In this document: positions 24,601-34,300 of the stretch, one piece after another
How the letters are laid out: each line of letters starts with the position of its first letter
Position numbering within the stretch: position 1 is the stretch's first letter
From: Mytilisepta virgata
Taxonomy: Eukaryota > Mollusca > Bivalvia > Mytilida > Mytilidae
Direction of reading: 5' to 3'
Length of the DNA stretch: 64,000 bases
Assembly (NCBI GenBank): GCA_028015205.1
Contig: CM051514.1
Location: 35,604,150-35,668,149 of the forward strand
Notes under the pieces: model-generated
Databases searched by the model: none
The model's input: the letters and a program-made list of their open reading frames with translations, nothing else
What the model was told of the DNA's origin: nothing
Translations under genes and position numbers: made by a program

Positions 24601-25468
24601 CATTTGCTTCCGGTGTTATTTTACGATATAAATTACTTTTGGACTTGCATCAACTTTTTTACTATGAAAATGTTCACAAAATAAAAAATGTGCAGAAGCA
24701 AGTGTTACCTTTTCCTGCCATTCTGATGTTTTCTGACACTAAATACTGAAAAGCAAATGAAAACCTTATGCTTCGCTAGCTTTCCAGGTCACACCTGTTT
24801 TGTATTAAGTGAGCAAAGTTTAGCTCTTTAAGGTAGAGGTCTAAAAAAAATTCTGAAGTACTATTCCATCAAAAAAGTTTTTCAGCAACATGGCAGCATC
24901 CATGAGAAATCTCGTTCAGCCATTTGCCTCCCGTGTTATTATACGTGAATAAAGAGTATCTTAAACAATATGAATTATTTATGGACTTGCATAAACATGT
25001 TGTTTTAACAATGCCGACTCTAAATAAAACTTCTTTATTTATTTTAAAGATATTATTAAGGAATTCCGGACAAACAACTTAATGGTACACACAGACTCAT
25101 TCATTTTTGCACTAAGTCTACATGCATTCATGAATTAATGGATGTGCCATTAAAGCATTGTCCAGTCACTCATTTGGGTATTCAATGATATCTTCAGATT
25201 ATCTCTACTAGTATGCAACTGCTAAAGTCCAGACTGTCAGACTGACAACATCACGACGTGAGACATGACATGTCTCTGTTATGATTTAATACATGGACAA
25301 AGGAACTATTCAAATCACCTGATCCACGCCTAAAACTTCATAAAAATTTTGATTGACTTCTTCTACAAGATCAAATAGCTCAAAATCGTCCGTGTCCCAA
25401 CAATCTGCTATCCACAAATTGGATAAAAGTAGCAGCCACGTAAACCGCTCCAGTCTTCTTGACACCAT
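12661..25468 (-). CDS. DNAJC1: DNAJC1 (ER membrane J-domain/SANT protein), ten coding exons
   Basis: DNAJC1 (ERdj1/MTJ1) is an ER-membrane protein whose lumenal J domain stimulates BiP and whose cytosolic SANT domains touch ribosomes and other partners. Predicted coding exons (minus): 25468-25319, 23730-23629, 22663-22617, 21668-21497, 18404-18128, 17718-17582, 17140-17024, 16287-16224, 14576-14074, 12738-12661. All joins are in phase and give 548 residues; I recall about 554 for the human protein. The protein starts with a signal peptide ([15 protein letters not shown]), then a J domain with HPD at 69-71, the family block LPDWRQP followed by a hydrophobic span, a second hydrophobic segment, an acidic linker, SANT1 (WTDEEFAML...GRWEKIA), an acidic/polar linker, and SANT2 ([14 protein letters not shown] then [10 protein letters not shown]). 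The start lies in an exon whose acceptor is at 25534, so the 5' UTR is split. The exon-6 donor (AAG|GTTCAG) is the weakest call. Confidence 0.93.
12819..13290. mobile_element. MITE with ~24-bp inverted ends in the last DNAJC1 intron
   Basis: The left end TACCATAAATTGGGATATTT and the reverse complement of the right end TACGGTAAATTGGGATATTT match, continuing to TTGGC. Length is 472 bp. The interior contains several copies of TTTAATTTTGGCA-like text, which suggests slippage inside the element. No coding capacity. Confidence 0.65.
13567..13776 (-). mobile_element. tRNA-derived SINE, truncated copy
   Basis: The reverse complement matches the SINE at 29463 from its box-B region (GAGTTCGAATCTTACC) to the tail (CCCCAACTAAACAAACAAA). 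The box-A half is missing. It lies in the last DNAJC1 intron. Confidence 0.75.
14074..14576 (-). CDS. DNAJC1: DNAJC1 coding exon 9: polar linker and SANT2 start
   Basis: The largest exon (503 bp). A Ser/Lys/Asp-rich presumably disordered linker is followed by [20 protein letters not shown] and [14 protein letters not shown], the first two helices of the second SANT/Myb domain. The third helix is on the last exon (12738-12661), which ends [13 protein letters not shown] and a TAA stop. Confidence 0.9.
14766..14960 (-). mobile_element. tRNA-derived SINE, strongly diverged copy
   Basis: Same family as the copy at 29463 by shared order: GGGGTTTTACCACAC near the tail, then the Leu-like head with GTTTATATCTAGC in place of box B. 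It is much more decayed than the other copies, so the family has been active over a long time. Confidence 0.55.
14961..16223. other. DNAJC1 intron 8, no further feature recognised
   Basis: AT-rich intron sequence between the 64-bp exon 8 and exon 9, without coding evidence. Confidence 0.4.
16224..16287 (-). CDS. DNAJC1: DNAJC1 coding exon 8: end of SANT1
   Basis: A 64-bp exon too short to stand out as a frame. It reads [20 protein letters not shown] and joins exon 7 in phase. VTTKAK matches the third helix of the DNAJC1 SANT1 domain as I recall it from vertebrate orthologues. Confidence 0.88.
17024..17140 (-). CDS. DNAJC1: DNAJC1 coding exon 7: SANT1 core
   Basis: Thirty-nine codons, [20 protein letters not shown] then [19 protein letters not shown]. 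The conserved Trp residues and the [10 protein letters not shown] block identify the first SANT domain. Acceptor TTTCAG|GGAG, donor GAG|GTATCT. Confidence 0.92.
17582..17718 (-). CDS. DNAJC1: DNAJC1 coding exon 6 (donor uncertain)
   Basis: This exon completes GAA from the previous exon and reads [20 protein letters not shown], matching the KVKKPKPEFP region of vertebrate DNAJC1. Only AAG|GTTCAG keeps phase with exon 7. A better-looking donor 17 nt later (TATCA|GTGAAAG, 17566/17565) would put exon 7 out of frame, and reading on without splicing stops at 17561. A missed small exon is possible. Confidence 0.75.
17872..17999. repeat. 31-bp tandem repeat, four units
   Basis: The unit contains TGGTCAGACAATAAATGACC then TTGGCCTTCCA. 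It is repeated four times in DNAJC1 intron 5 with few changes. Confidence 0.85.
18128..18404 (-). CDS. DNAJC1: DNAJC1 coding exon 5: basic/acidic linker and second hydrophobic segment
   Basis: Reads [20 protein letters not shown], then [19 protein letters not shown] (hydrophobic), then a Glu-rich end ([14 protein letters not shown]). Phase 0 in, phase 1 out. Vertebrate DNAJC1 has a matching amphipathic or hydrophobic segment here, and whether it crosses the membrane is unclear. Confidence 0.88.
18755..19181. repeat. ~175-bp tandem repeat, left part of a split array
   Basis: Units share GTTTGGAAAAATGGGAAATA, AAACTGTAGGAGGAGTTGAT and TAGGTACCCTCTATTGAAGA, at about 170-182 bp spacing (18755, 18937, 19106). 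The array resumes at 20937-21372, so 19182-20936 is an insertion into it. Confidence 0.85.
19182..20936. mobile_element. hAT-like non-autonomous insertion inside the tandem array
   Basis: The array text stops at AAACATT (19175-19181) and resumes with AAACATT at 20937, a 7-bp direct duplication (8 bp with one mismatch). The ends are AGTGTTTTCCC and, as reverse complement, AGAGGTTTCCC, close to the hAT terminal pattern. Length is 1755 bp. The right part holds a GC-rich repeat (GGCGCCGATTGAGGGCAGCA). No transposase frame is present, so it depends on a transposase supplied in trans. Confidence 0.6.
20937..21372. repeat. ~175-bp tandem repeat, right part of the split array
   Basis: Continuation of the units seen at 18755-19181. 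After the last unit a short C-rich stretch (CGCCCACCCGCTGGACGCCA) is followed by AT-rich intron. Confidence 0.85.
21497..21668 (-). CDS. DNAJC1: DNAJC1 coding exon 4: LPDWRQP block and membrane span
   Basis: This exon completes a split Arg codon from the 47-bp exon 3 (22617-22663, [16 protein letters not shown]). It encodes [20 protein letters not shown], a block typical of DNAJC1 orthologues, then a hydrophobic segment ([19 protein letters not shown]) that fits the membrane anchor. The donor is ATA|GTAAGT. Confidence 0.9.
22617..22663 (-). CDS. DNAJC1: DNAJC1 coding exon 3 (47 bp): end of J domain
   Basis: Fifteen codons plus two bases, [15 protein letters not shown]. The acceptor is TTATTAG and the donor AAAAG|GTATGG. 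It completes J-domain helices III-IV and joins exon 4 in phase 2. Confidence 0.9.
22801..23157. mobile_element. Short inverted-repeat element in DNAJC1 intron 2
   Basis: GTAAAACCACTATT (about 22807-22820) is repeated as its exact reverse complement at 23135-23148, with weaker similarity outside. About 350 bp, no coding capacity, MITE-like. Confidence 0.5.
23629..23730 (-). CDS. DNAJC1: DNAJC1 coding exon 2: J-domain core with HPD
   Basis: Thirty-four codons, phase 0 to 0, reading [19 protein letters not shown]. The His-Pro-Asp loop needed to stimulate Hsp70 ATPase is intact. Confidence 0.93.
24480..24965. repeat. Interspersed repeat with AACATGGCGGCATCCATGAG, two adjacent copies
   Basis: Two copies begin GAGCTCTTTAAGGTAGAGGT or AGCTCTTTAAGGTAGAGGTC and run through TCAGCAACATGGCGGCATCC. 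The first copy ends GCTTCGCTAGCTTTCCAGGT. Related copies lie at 26040-26545 and, reversed, at 28430-28810. Confidence 0.7.
25319..25468 (-). CDS. DNAJC1: DNAJC1 coding exon 1: signal peptide and J-domain start
   Basis: Fifty codons from ATG (25468-25466) to CAG|GTGATT. A basic start is followed by a hydrophobic run ([13 protein letters not shown]), as in an ER signal peptide, then an acidic stretch and NFYEVLGV, the canonical first helix of a J domain. An upstream acceptor (TTCTTTCAG at 25535-25543) implies a noncoding exon further upstream. Confidence 0.9.
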
Positions 25469-26039
25469 TTCCGGATATTGACCAAAGTTGTCCGTAGTTG
25501 ATCTGTGCGTTATGGTGAAAACGATTCGAACCTCCTGAAAGAAGAGTAAATTCAAATCGAAAATAGACATTTTTTAAAAGTACAGAAAGAGAAATATATA
25601 CCTAGATCCAAGAATTGTAATCATATGCTGTATTTATAATATGTATATTTTAGCTAGACACCACCTTTGTAAATTGAAAAAATAAAAAATCCTCCAGTTT
25701 CACTGACAATACTCGGTAACAAAATTTGATTGTATCCTCTAAAAATAAACATGAATAACACAGTAGTCAGTAATTAACTGTTTACTATCAAATCAGATTA
25801 ACTGGTCAAATAAATTGTAACATATCATATATTTAATATTTATCATCTTTAAATGTTTGTTTGATGCTATTTCAATATGAAACAGGTTCAACTTGAAATA
25901 ATGATAAATGAGTGAACCATAACTTGGCATAAGGTTTTTATTGCTTTTCAGTATTAAGAGAAACCTTCCAAATGACATCTGCAAATTTTTTATTTAGCCA
26001 AATTTGATATCATACGGTTTCTTTCATATTTCTATTCAT

Positions 26040-26745
26040 GATGAATAAGTGAGCTCTTTAAGGTAGAGGTGTATTAAAAAATTCTGAAGTTCTATTCCAT
26101 CAAAAAAGTTTTTCAGCAACATGGCGGCATGCATGAGAAATCTCATTCAGCCATTTGCTCCTGTGTTTACTGTTTTGGACTTACATCAACTTTTTTACTA
26201 TGAAAGTGTACACAAAATAAAAAGAAATATGAAAGATACCCTTAAAAAATAAAAAATGTGCAGAAGCAAGTGTCACCTTTTCCCGCCATTCCAATGTTTT
26301 CTGACACTAAATACCGAAAAGCAAATGAAAACCTTATGCTTCGCTAGCTTTCCAGGTCAGACCTGTTTCATATTAAATGAGCAAAGTTTAGCTCTTTAAG
26401 GTAGAGGTGTCAAAAACATTCTGAAGTACTTTGCCATCAAAAAAGTTTCAGCAACATGGCGGCACCCATGCAAAATATCATTCAGCCATTTGCCTCCGGT
26501 GTTATTATACATGAATAAAGAGTAACTTGAACAATATGAATTATTTATGGAAACCACTTGGAATCAAATCTAAAAAAAAAATTAAAAAATGCAAACGCAA
26601 GTGTCACGTTTTCCCTAGTGTTGCTAAAACGTAGAAACAGAATACGGAACCCTGTTTTCCCACCATTTTGATGTTTTCACTAAATACCAAAAGGCAAATG
26701 TAAACCCTTATGCTTCGCTCACTTTCCAGGTCACTCCTGTTTCAT
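26040..26745. repeat. Further copies of the AACATGGCGGCA repeat
   Basis: Same family as 24480-24965: GAGCTCTTTAAGGTAGAGGT at about 26050 and AGCTCTTTAAGGTAGAGGTG at about 26391, each followed by AGCAACATGGCGGCA, and further CTTTCCAGGTCA ends at about 26348 and 26722. Confidence 0.7.
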
Positions 26746-27289
26746 ATTAGAGATGATTTAAGTCCAAAAATAATATATTATTTATAAGTTATTGCTTTTT
26801 CACGTATTATCCCACCTGAAACAACATGGCTGCACAAGATTTTGCGTGGCAGCAGCCATGTTGTTGAAAACTTTTTTGATGGCAAAGTATTTCAGACAGT
26901 TGAGCTCAGTTTATTAAAGAACTTAAGACACTAAATATAATCTTCAATCAATGGCCTTTGCTCATAGTTTTACAGAGTGTCAAGTAGTAGACTTTTCAAT
27001 ACTCTTGCACTATGAAACAGATGCAACATGAAAAGCGAGTGAAGCGAAAATCCTTAATTTATGTTGTGGTATTTATTGAAAGTTTGGCATGGGGAAGGGT
27101 GATAATGTGTTAGTCTCTGCATTTCATCAGGAATTCCGTCTTATTATTTGCCATTATTTTAATTGCAACCTTACAACAAACATCTGAATCCTGGACAGAT
27201 CTTACCATAACAAACCTTTAGATCTTCTTTTTATGGTCGGGGCAAAATAGGTTTACCCTTGTCTGTCATTCCGCAAAGAACAGTTATTC

Positions 27290-27600
27290 AGACTTTTTTT
27301 CTAAATGTCTTCAGATATTGAGCTGATTTCTGGTATATGAGTCTACCATCAAGATCAAGATTACATTTCTTTCCGCTCTGCTGAATGTTGCCGAAATTAA
27401 AGGCTTTGGATTTTGAAAATTTCATAAAAATAACATCTATCCAGAATTTTTTTCTAAACATCTTCAGATATTGAGCTGATTTTTGGTTTGTGAGTCTACC
27501 ATGATGAGTTACAGATGGAGTTTAGATTTCGTTTTACTTCGGTGATCTTTTCCGTAATTAAGGATGTTGTACTTTTGCGGGTGAGGCCATTCGACACATT
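27290..27600. repeat. Duplicated ~160-bp block
   Basis: CTTCAGATATTGAGCTGATT with flanking text occurs at about 27309 and 27463, each followed by GAGTCTACCAT. Confidence 0.6.
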
Positions 27601-27694
27601 CTCACACATCTAGTTTTGAAACATTATTTTATCTGTCCATTTGTTATTATATTAACATAGGGTATGAATTGAAAATCAGCAGGGTATGAATGGA

Positions 27695-28053
27695 TGGATG
27701 GATGAATTATTGTTTAATGTCCAGTGGCAACCAGATGCATATCAGGATGAGAACATGTTGATATGATAATGAATATGATCCATGCTTTGTACTAGACCGA
27801 CACGCTAAGTCGGATTTTTGATGTGCTAGCTCATGAGATAAATGTCTGCAGGAAGACATATCACCTCACTCGGACACATTATACTGACTTTGAGCCGACC
27901 AATCTTTGCACTTACTCCTAGATGCCGCGCGCTTGGCGGAGAAGCAGCAAATACCAATTTTAATGTCTTTGGTTTGACCCGGCCGGGGATCGAACCTGTG
28001 ACCTTCCGCACTCGGGGCGAGCACGCTACCACGAGACCACCGAGGTGGTAGCA
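27695..28053 (-). mobile_element. tRNA-derived SINE of a second family
   Basis: On the minus strand the head reads CCACCTCGGTGGTCTCGTGG, with an imperfect box A, and has a good box B (GGTTCGATCCC, 27986-27996). A tRNA-unrelated body follows, ending in a tetranucleotide tail (ATCC/TGGA repeats near 27690-27710). A piece of a similar tail lies at 46528-46600. Confidence 0.75.
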
Positions 28054-28260
28054 GGGTATGAGTTGGTAAAAAGTGGGTACAAGTTGGTACAGAACACTCC
28101 TATATTAATATAAGAATGAATTTATTATATAGTGAGTTACATATTTATATCATGTGAGTGAGTCTTGGTAGAGAATTAATTATATATGTTGATGCATAAA
28201 GTAATTGTTTATTTGCAGAAAATAAAATGGGACACTAGAGTTGAACATCAGTAAATTAAA

Positions 28261-28392
28261 ATGGATCCCAGCTATAATGATGATTATGCTCCTGATCCAA
28301 CAGCTTTAGAAAATGATGGAAAGGTCTTTGCTTTACAGGCAGTCAATAATGACCAGAGTGGAAATTCCAGTATGGCAGTATTTTATTACAAT
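28261..28392 (+). CDS. CAPN7: CAPN7 coding exon 1: start of first MIT-like block
   Basis: ATG at 28261, reading [20 protein letters not shown] and MAVFYYN|GTAAGA. It aligns with the first helix of the calpain-7 MIT domain (AVFYYKEAAQAL continues on exon 2). Confidence 0.9.
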
Positions 28393-31300
28393 GTAAGAAT
28401 CTATTGTTTTTTATTATTTAATTAATACAAATAATATGAAACAGGTGTGACCTGGAAAGCGTGTGAAGCATAAGGTTTTTAATTTTGCTTTGTCGGTGTT
28501 TAGTGAAACCTTCGCAATGGCGGGAAAATGTGACCCTTGCTTCTGCATCTTTTCTTCTTGTCAAATTTGATTCCAGGTGGATTCTTTCATATTTATTTTT
28601 AATTTCATGACACTTAATGTTATAAAAGTTGAGGTAAGTCCATAAATAACTTATTTTATTCAAGATAATCTCTATTCACGTAATCATATCAGAAGCAAAT
28701 GTCGGAACAAGATTTCACATGGATGCCACCATGTTAGTGAAACCTTTAAGCTGGCAAAGTGTAGTAGTAGGAATAATTCCATTGACATCTCTACCTTAAA
28801 TAACGACCTTCGTTCGCTTATTAACTTGAGAATGTAATAAATAACAGTTGATTATGTGTATAGAACAGCACTACTTAAGACAAAGAAAACTTGTACCAAT
28901 CCTGAACATTTTTAGACATTTTTCAGGGGAACTAAAATTTATAATAATTCATGATGTGGCCCAAGTACATGTGGAAACCATTTAAAATTTCATTAAAAAT
29001 GTTTTACCTACCTATTGACCTTTCATTTTTAAAGCATGTTAGCAGGAACAAAGAATGAATGCCAGTATTTATAACTAATATGTTGTTTTCCTTGAGATAA
29101 TCTGACAATAATAAGAGATACTGATTGTTACTTGTAAAGCTAAAAGTAGATGTACCTATTCTCTGAAAAGACATAGTTCAACAGAAAATATACCTAAACA
29201 ATAGTCAAACAAGTTTTATTTGTAATTGCTACAGAAATAATGTAAAATTCAACATGTTAAGTTAGTGCAAAATATATTACAAAATTTGTTTTCTTCAAAT
29301 GAAAGAAGTCATATGCATGGTGGACAATTTCTCTTTAACATACGAGCTGAACCATTCATCTGGATTTTTGATCTATTGAGCTTATTGTTTAACCAGATTT
29401 TCCAACAAAAGAAATCTGGTTATTTGTTTGGCATAGTCTATCAAGTGGCTTCAAAAATTGACGGGGACCTCGGTGGCCGAGTGGTCTAGGTAGTTTGTCA
29501 TGACTACTAATGATCACCAGCCTGTCAACGGTTGGGTTGTGAGTTCGAATCTCACCTGTGGCGGTGTGTGTTCGACTCCGATCTTAATTGACAAGGATTG
29601 ATAATTTATCTACCAAAGGTCGTGGTTCTCTCCGGGTACTAAGGCTTCCTCCACCAATAAAACTAGCCGCTGTGAAATAGCCAAATGTGCTGAAAATGGT
29701 GTTAAACCCCAACTAAACAAACAAACAAACAAAAATTGATGGAGATTAGGTTTGCTGCCACTCCGACAGCTTTTTGTTTCTACTTTTTCCAGAAAGTGAA
29801 TTTCATCTTTTATAATAATAATTCAGTTGATGGCAATAACTGTGTTTACATATTTTAATTATACATGTATTTACAATGATCTTTTCCCCTCAGGAAGCAG
29901 CTCAAGCTTTATTGAGTGCAGCATTGGCTGGATCAAAACTTCCTAATATTGTAGAAAGAGCAAATGAATATATACTAAGGGCTGAGCAACTGAAATCTGC
30001 TGGTAAGTACAAATATACATGCCCGAAAGTTTTCAGGAATTAGCTGGATTTCTGGATTTTGACAATTTTTATCCCCATGTACTCCTATTGAAAATATTAA
30101 ATTTTTACCCAATTTGCAGAATTTGGCACATCCTGTACTTTCACTCATGAACATATATCTTTAAAAAAAATACTTCAAGATCAAAAGAAAGTTTGGTTTT
30201 TTGTTCCTTCAGGTGTTGATCCAGGGGGTACTCTTTAAAACTTTTTCTCAGAAAATAGCAACATGGAAATTTTTTTACATTGTTTTCATGTTTTTATTAA
30301 CAAATGAAAAAATCATTTTGGTGGGAATTTTAGGGCTATTTTTGTAGTTTGCATTTCCTGAATCCCTGTTTCTGTCCAATGTATACAAATTGAATGTGAC
30401 ATTTCTAATTATTTTTACAGCAGCCCAGCAACAACAGCAACAGAGTCAACAACCAAAGTCTGAAGAAAAGGTAAACAAATGTTGGTCAGTCATTTTTAAA
30501 ACAGGGTTGGATTGTTTATATAGTAATAAGGGTTATTTTGAAGTAATTTATCAATGTATAAACTCCGGCGATTCACTCACAAACTAAATAAAGTCCGAAG
30601 GACTCTATGCAAAGTTTGTGAGTGATAAGTCAGAGTTTACACATTGATAATTTACTTCAAAATAACCTTTATTACTTATAATTCCAAAGTAATGCAGAAA
30701 TATGATGTTTTCCATTTGTAATTAATATTTTCCTCATGCACTATATTGCATGTGTATGTATTCATAGGCATGACGTCATGAAAGGAATTTATCAAGTTTT
30801 AAACTTTTTACAGGATGTTGCTGTTAGCCAATGAAATTACTGCATTTGATGTTTTGAAAACACTGAAATTAAGGATTAATCATTATACCCCCCACAAACA
30901 AAGTTTTTTTCGGGGGAGGGGGGGGGAATATATAGGAATCACCCTGTCCGTCTGCCCATCTGTCTGTCCATGTACCTTGTAAGCGCAACTCCTCCTAAAT
31001 AGTTTAGTGGATTTTAATGAAACTTTATGTGAAGGTTGGGCATAATATGTAGATGTGCATGAAGAAAGATGATTGCAAAGGGAGATAATCCATCTTAAGG
31101 ATTTTACATATTTAAAACTTGTAAAGTGCAAATCCATCTAAAACCGTTCAATGGATTTTGATTAAACTTTATATGAAGGTTGGTCATCATATGTAGATGT
31201 GCATGAAGCAAGATGATTATCACCGGATGCTTTCAAAGGGAGATTATCCAACTTGAGTGTTTTACATGTTTAAAGCTTGTAAGCGCAACCTGTAGTATTG

Positions 31301-34300
31301 CAAGGGGGTGGGGTATCACTCAGTGAGGTCACTCTCAGTTCTAGTTTTAAAATTACAGAATGTTTCAAGTAGATTTGTTTTTATTTTTCAGTTAAATTTG
31401 GAAAGGGCAACATTTTTGTTAAATCAAGCTTTTGATGAAGATGAATCTGAAAACTACAAAGAGGCAATAGATCTATACTCAGAAGCTGTGGAATTATTTC
31501 TTAAGATAGTAAGTTTGTATTGTTTTGAATGAAATTTGATTCAAGTTAAATATACTGTAAATAGCAGAATGAAGTTAATTCAGAACAAGATTGACATGCA
31601 TTATATTGCCATAATAGGTTTATTAAAGGGCTGTATGTGGGATATATATACATGTATATAAAGGAAAATTCAGCATCTACTGTCAATTTAAAAATTACCA
31701 AATAACCGTAAATCATATAAGTAATTTTAGGCAATTGAAACATATTATATCTGAAAGTTATTTTAATTTTTTGTGCATATTAATTTTCAACTTTGAAGTT
31801 CAACATTTTATTTTATTTTACAAAATTATTTATGTAATGTTATCATATTTCTATCTTTGTTATTTTGAATTCCACTGATATGATTTCTCCAAAAGATTCT
31901 AAAATCTTGAGAGTTTTTACTCTGTAAAAGATTTTGATTTACATAATTTATATTTTTCAGAGGAGCAGTACTTCAGATAAAAATTTACAGGCAAAGGTTG
32001 GAGAAATGGCAAAAAAGGCTTTGGACAGGTTAATATACAAATATTTTATCAATGGAAAATTTGAATATAAAGCAAAGTTACTTGAGGTGTGGTTAATTTA
32101 CTTTTAAGGAAAATATTTTGAAATTTTGTGTTTTTGCATATTGACTTTTACATGTATAACAGAGGATTGTAAAAAAAATGTTAGTGATAAATTTCATGGA
32201 CATTTTATTCCTGTTTCCATTTTTTTCTGACAAAATAATGAAACATTTGTTCATAACTGGAATTTCAGAAATTTTTACCTGTATTAATTATTGCAGTTCT
32301 TATTTAAAAGACAAATGAATTAATGCAATTTATGTGTGTGAAAATAAATCCTGCAAGGAGTCACCTGAGTAAGATATAAAATTTATTTGGCACACAAAAT
32401 GATATTGTCCTACAATGGAGTATAAATGGAAAAAATCAAAATGCAAGGTTTTAATTGTCGCAGAATAATATTGTGAGTACTAGCAGTGTAAATCCTCATC
32501 CTGTCACATTTTTTTGTGATTAGAAAAACAGTACATTAAATTCTGAATATACATAAACACTTTGTTTCAAGTTACCATATAGAAAAGGGAGATAAATTTA
32601 GTTTGTATTTGAATGCAAATTTAGAATTATCTCCCTTCAAACTTTTGTATTTGATTTCTCATTGATACCTATACAATGACAAGTAACATTTATTTTTTTA
32701 TAGTGTTTATTTGTGATTTATAATATAATATGAAGAATATCACACTCTCTGTATTTCAGGGCAGAAGTAGTAAAGAAAATTTTAAATAGGAAATCCAACA
32801 ATCCTACACCTTCTTCCCCAGACGCAAAACGAATGCCACCACTTGGACATGGTGCATTCCTTGATGAAGGGGAAACAATTCCGCAATCAAACCAAAGACC
32901 AGGTGCTGATAGAACCAAACCTGTCCCAAAAGGTGGATTAGTTAACCTAGGTCCCTCAGATTATTCCAAAGAGGAAATAGCTGTACTCAGGAAAACTTCC
33001 TTTATCAACGGGAGAGAATATGTGCCTTTTATGAGTTTTGATATCAAAGAAAGATTTGCCTTTCCAGTTCAATACAGGTTGTTATAAAAATGTTTAAGTA
33101 TATCATTTCAGTATGAGAAACTCATATACAGTCTTTTGGTGTGTTTTATATATGCATGAATTTAAATCATAGTCGGTGAAACACTTGCTCGGATTACGAC
33201 AAACCCGATTAAAAAATTGAACAACAATAAATAAAAAAATCAAAGTAAAGAAATAATGAATTTTGATTTAAAGGGTGCAGAATGATAATAAATCTTCAAA
33301 AACTTTTTCGTTAAAATAATAAAATAATGTAATAGAACAGTCTGAGGTTCAGAGAGATGTTAAATTAGTAAAATCACCATTTTACAAGTTTTAAAGTAAC
33401 ATGACACATGATCATCTAATAACATTAGAAATAAAAAAATGTCGGTTGATTTCATCTAAACAAGAATTCAATTTTCTCGCATATATATCATCTCTGTTCT
33501 CTGTAAAAAATCACATATACATATATAAAGTAAATAATGAGCAGCAGAAACTTCTACACTAATGGGACAGTTGACAAAATTTGGTCTCCGATACAAATGT
33601 TCTCATTTTGGTCGGATATTGAACCTCTAAAAAGACTTATCAAAACATATTTGAGGGTAAAAAACTGTGTTTTATACACAACAGAATATAGTAGTATTGC
33701 TTTGATTGCTCAATTTCTGAAGAGAGCAAGAAAACAGTTCAAGTTATTGAAATTCTGAATAAAAAAAATTTTTTTAGATTAAACTGATCCAGTACAAATG
33801 ATTACCACACAGTTTTTGAACATTTTGACACCTTGATGTTGATGTTTTGTTTTTAAATATTGAAAAGTATAAATTGACACAATAGATAATACAAAACTAG
33901 GATAATGTGATGTTTTTCCCTTTATAATAGATATTAAAATTTATATTTTGCAGTGATAAAGACGGAAAGTTAGCCTTATCACCCAAACAGAAACAAAGAT
34001 TTGCCAGATGGGTTAGACCAGAAGAGTTTTGTGACGACCCAAAACTTATTTATGCAGTTTCTTGTTTTAGTATTAAACAGGTAAATGTTAAGTAAAACTT
34101 TGACATAGTCTCAAATTCAGATCACTCTAACACTACTGAAGGATAAAACTGGTTTTAAATTTTGTTATTTTTCTCTATGTTTATGAATTCATTTTTCGAA
34201 AACTTAAAAGTCGAAATCTATCTTGAGAGGTATTTATAATTTTTAACTACAGACTCTGATGCATTTCAATCTGCCTTAGTTTTTGGACCATTTTAAATAA

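Larger units (their letters stand above)
25469..28260. other. Divergent gap between DNAJC1 and CAPN7
   Basis: The two genes point away from each other with 2.8 kb between their start codons. Each shows a splice acceptor just upstream of its ATG (25534 minus, 28218 plus), so both promoters lie further out, possibly with overlapping leaders. The gap is mostly repeats: 26040-26745, a duplicated block around 27290-27530, and a SINE at 27695-28053. No promoter element could be assigned. Confidence 0.5.

Noticed and set aside
27826..28051. Overlapping frames on both strands of about 68 codons
   Set aside because: They lie inside a tRNA-derived SINE.
29463..29560. A functional tRNA gene
   Set aside because: Boxes A and B are present, but the intervening arm is not a proper tRNA and the sequence continues into a SINE body with a tail. 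Copies share that body.
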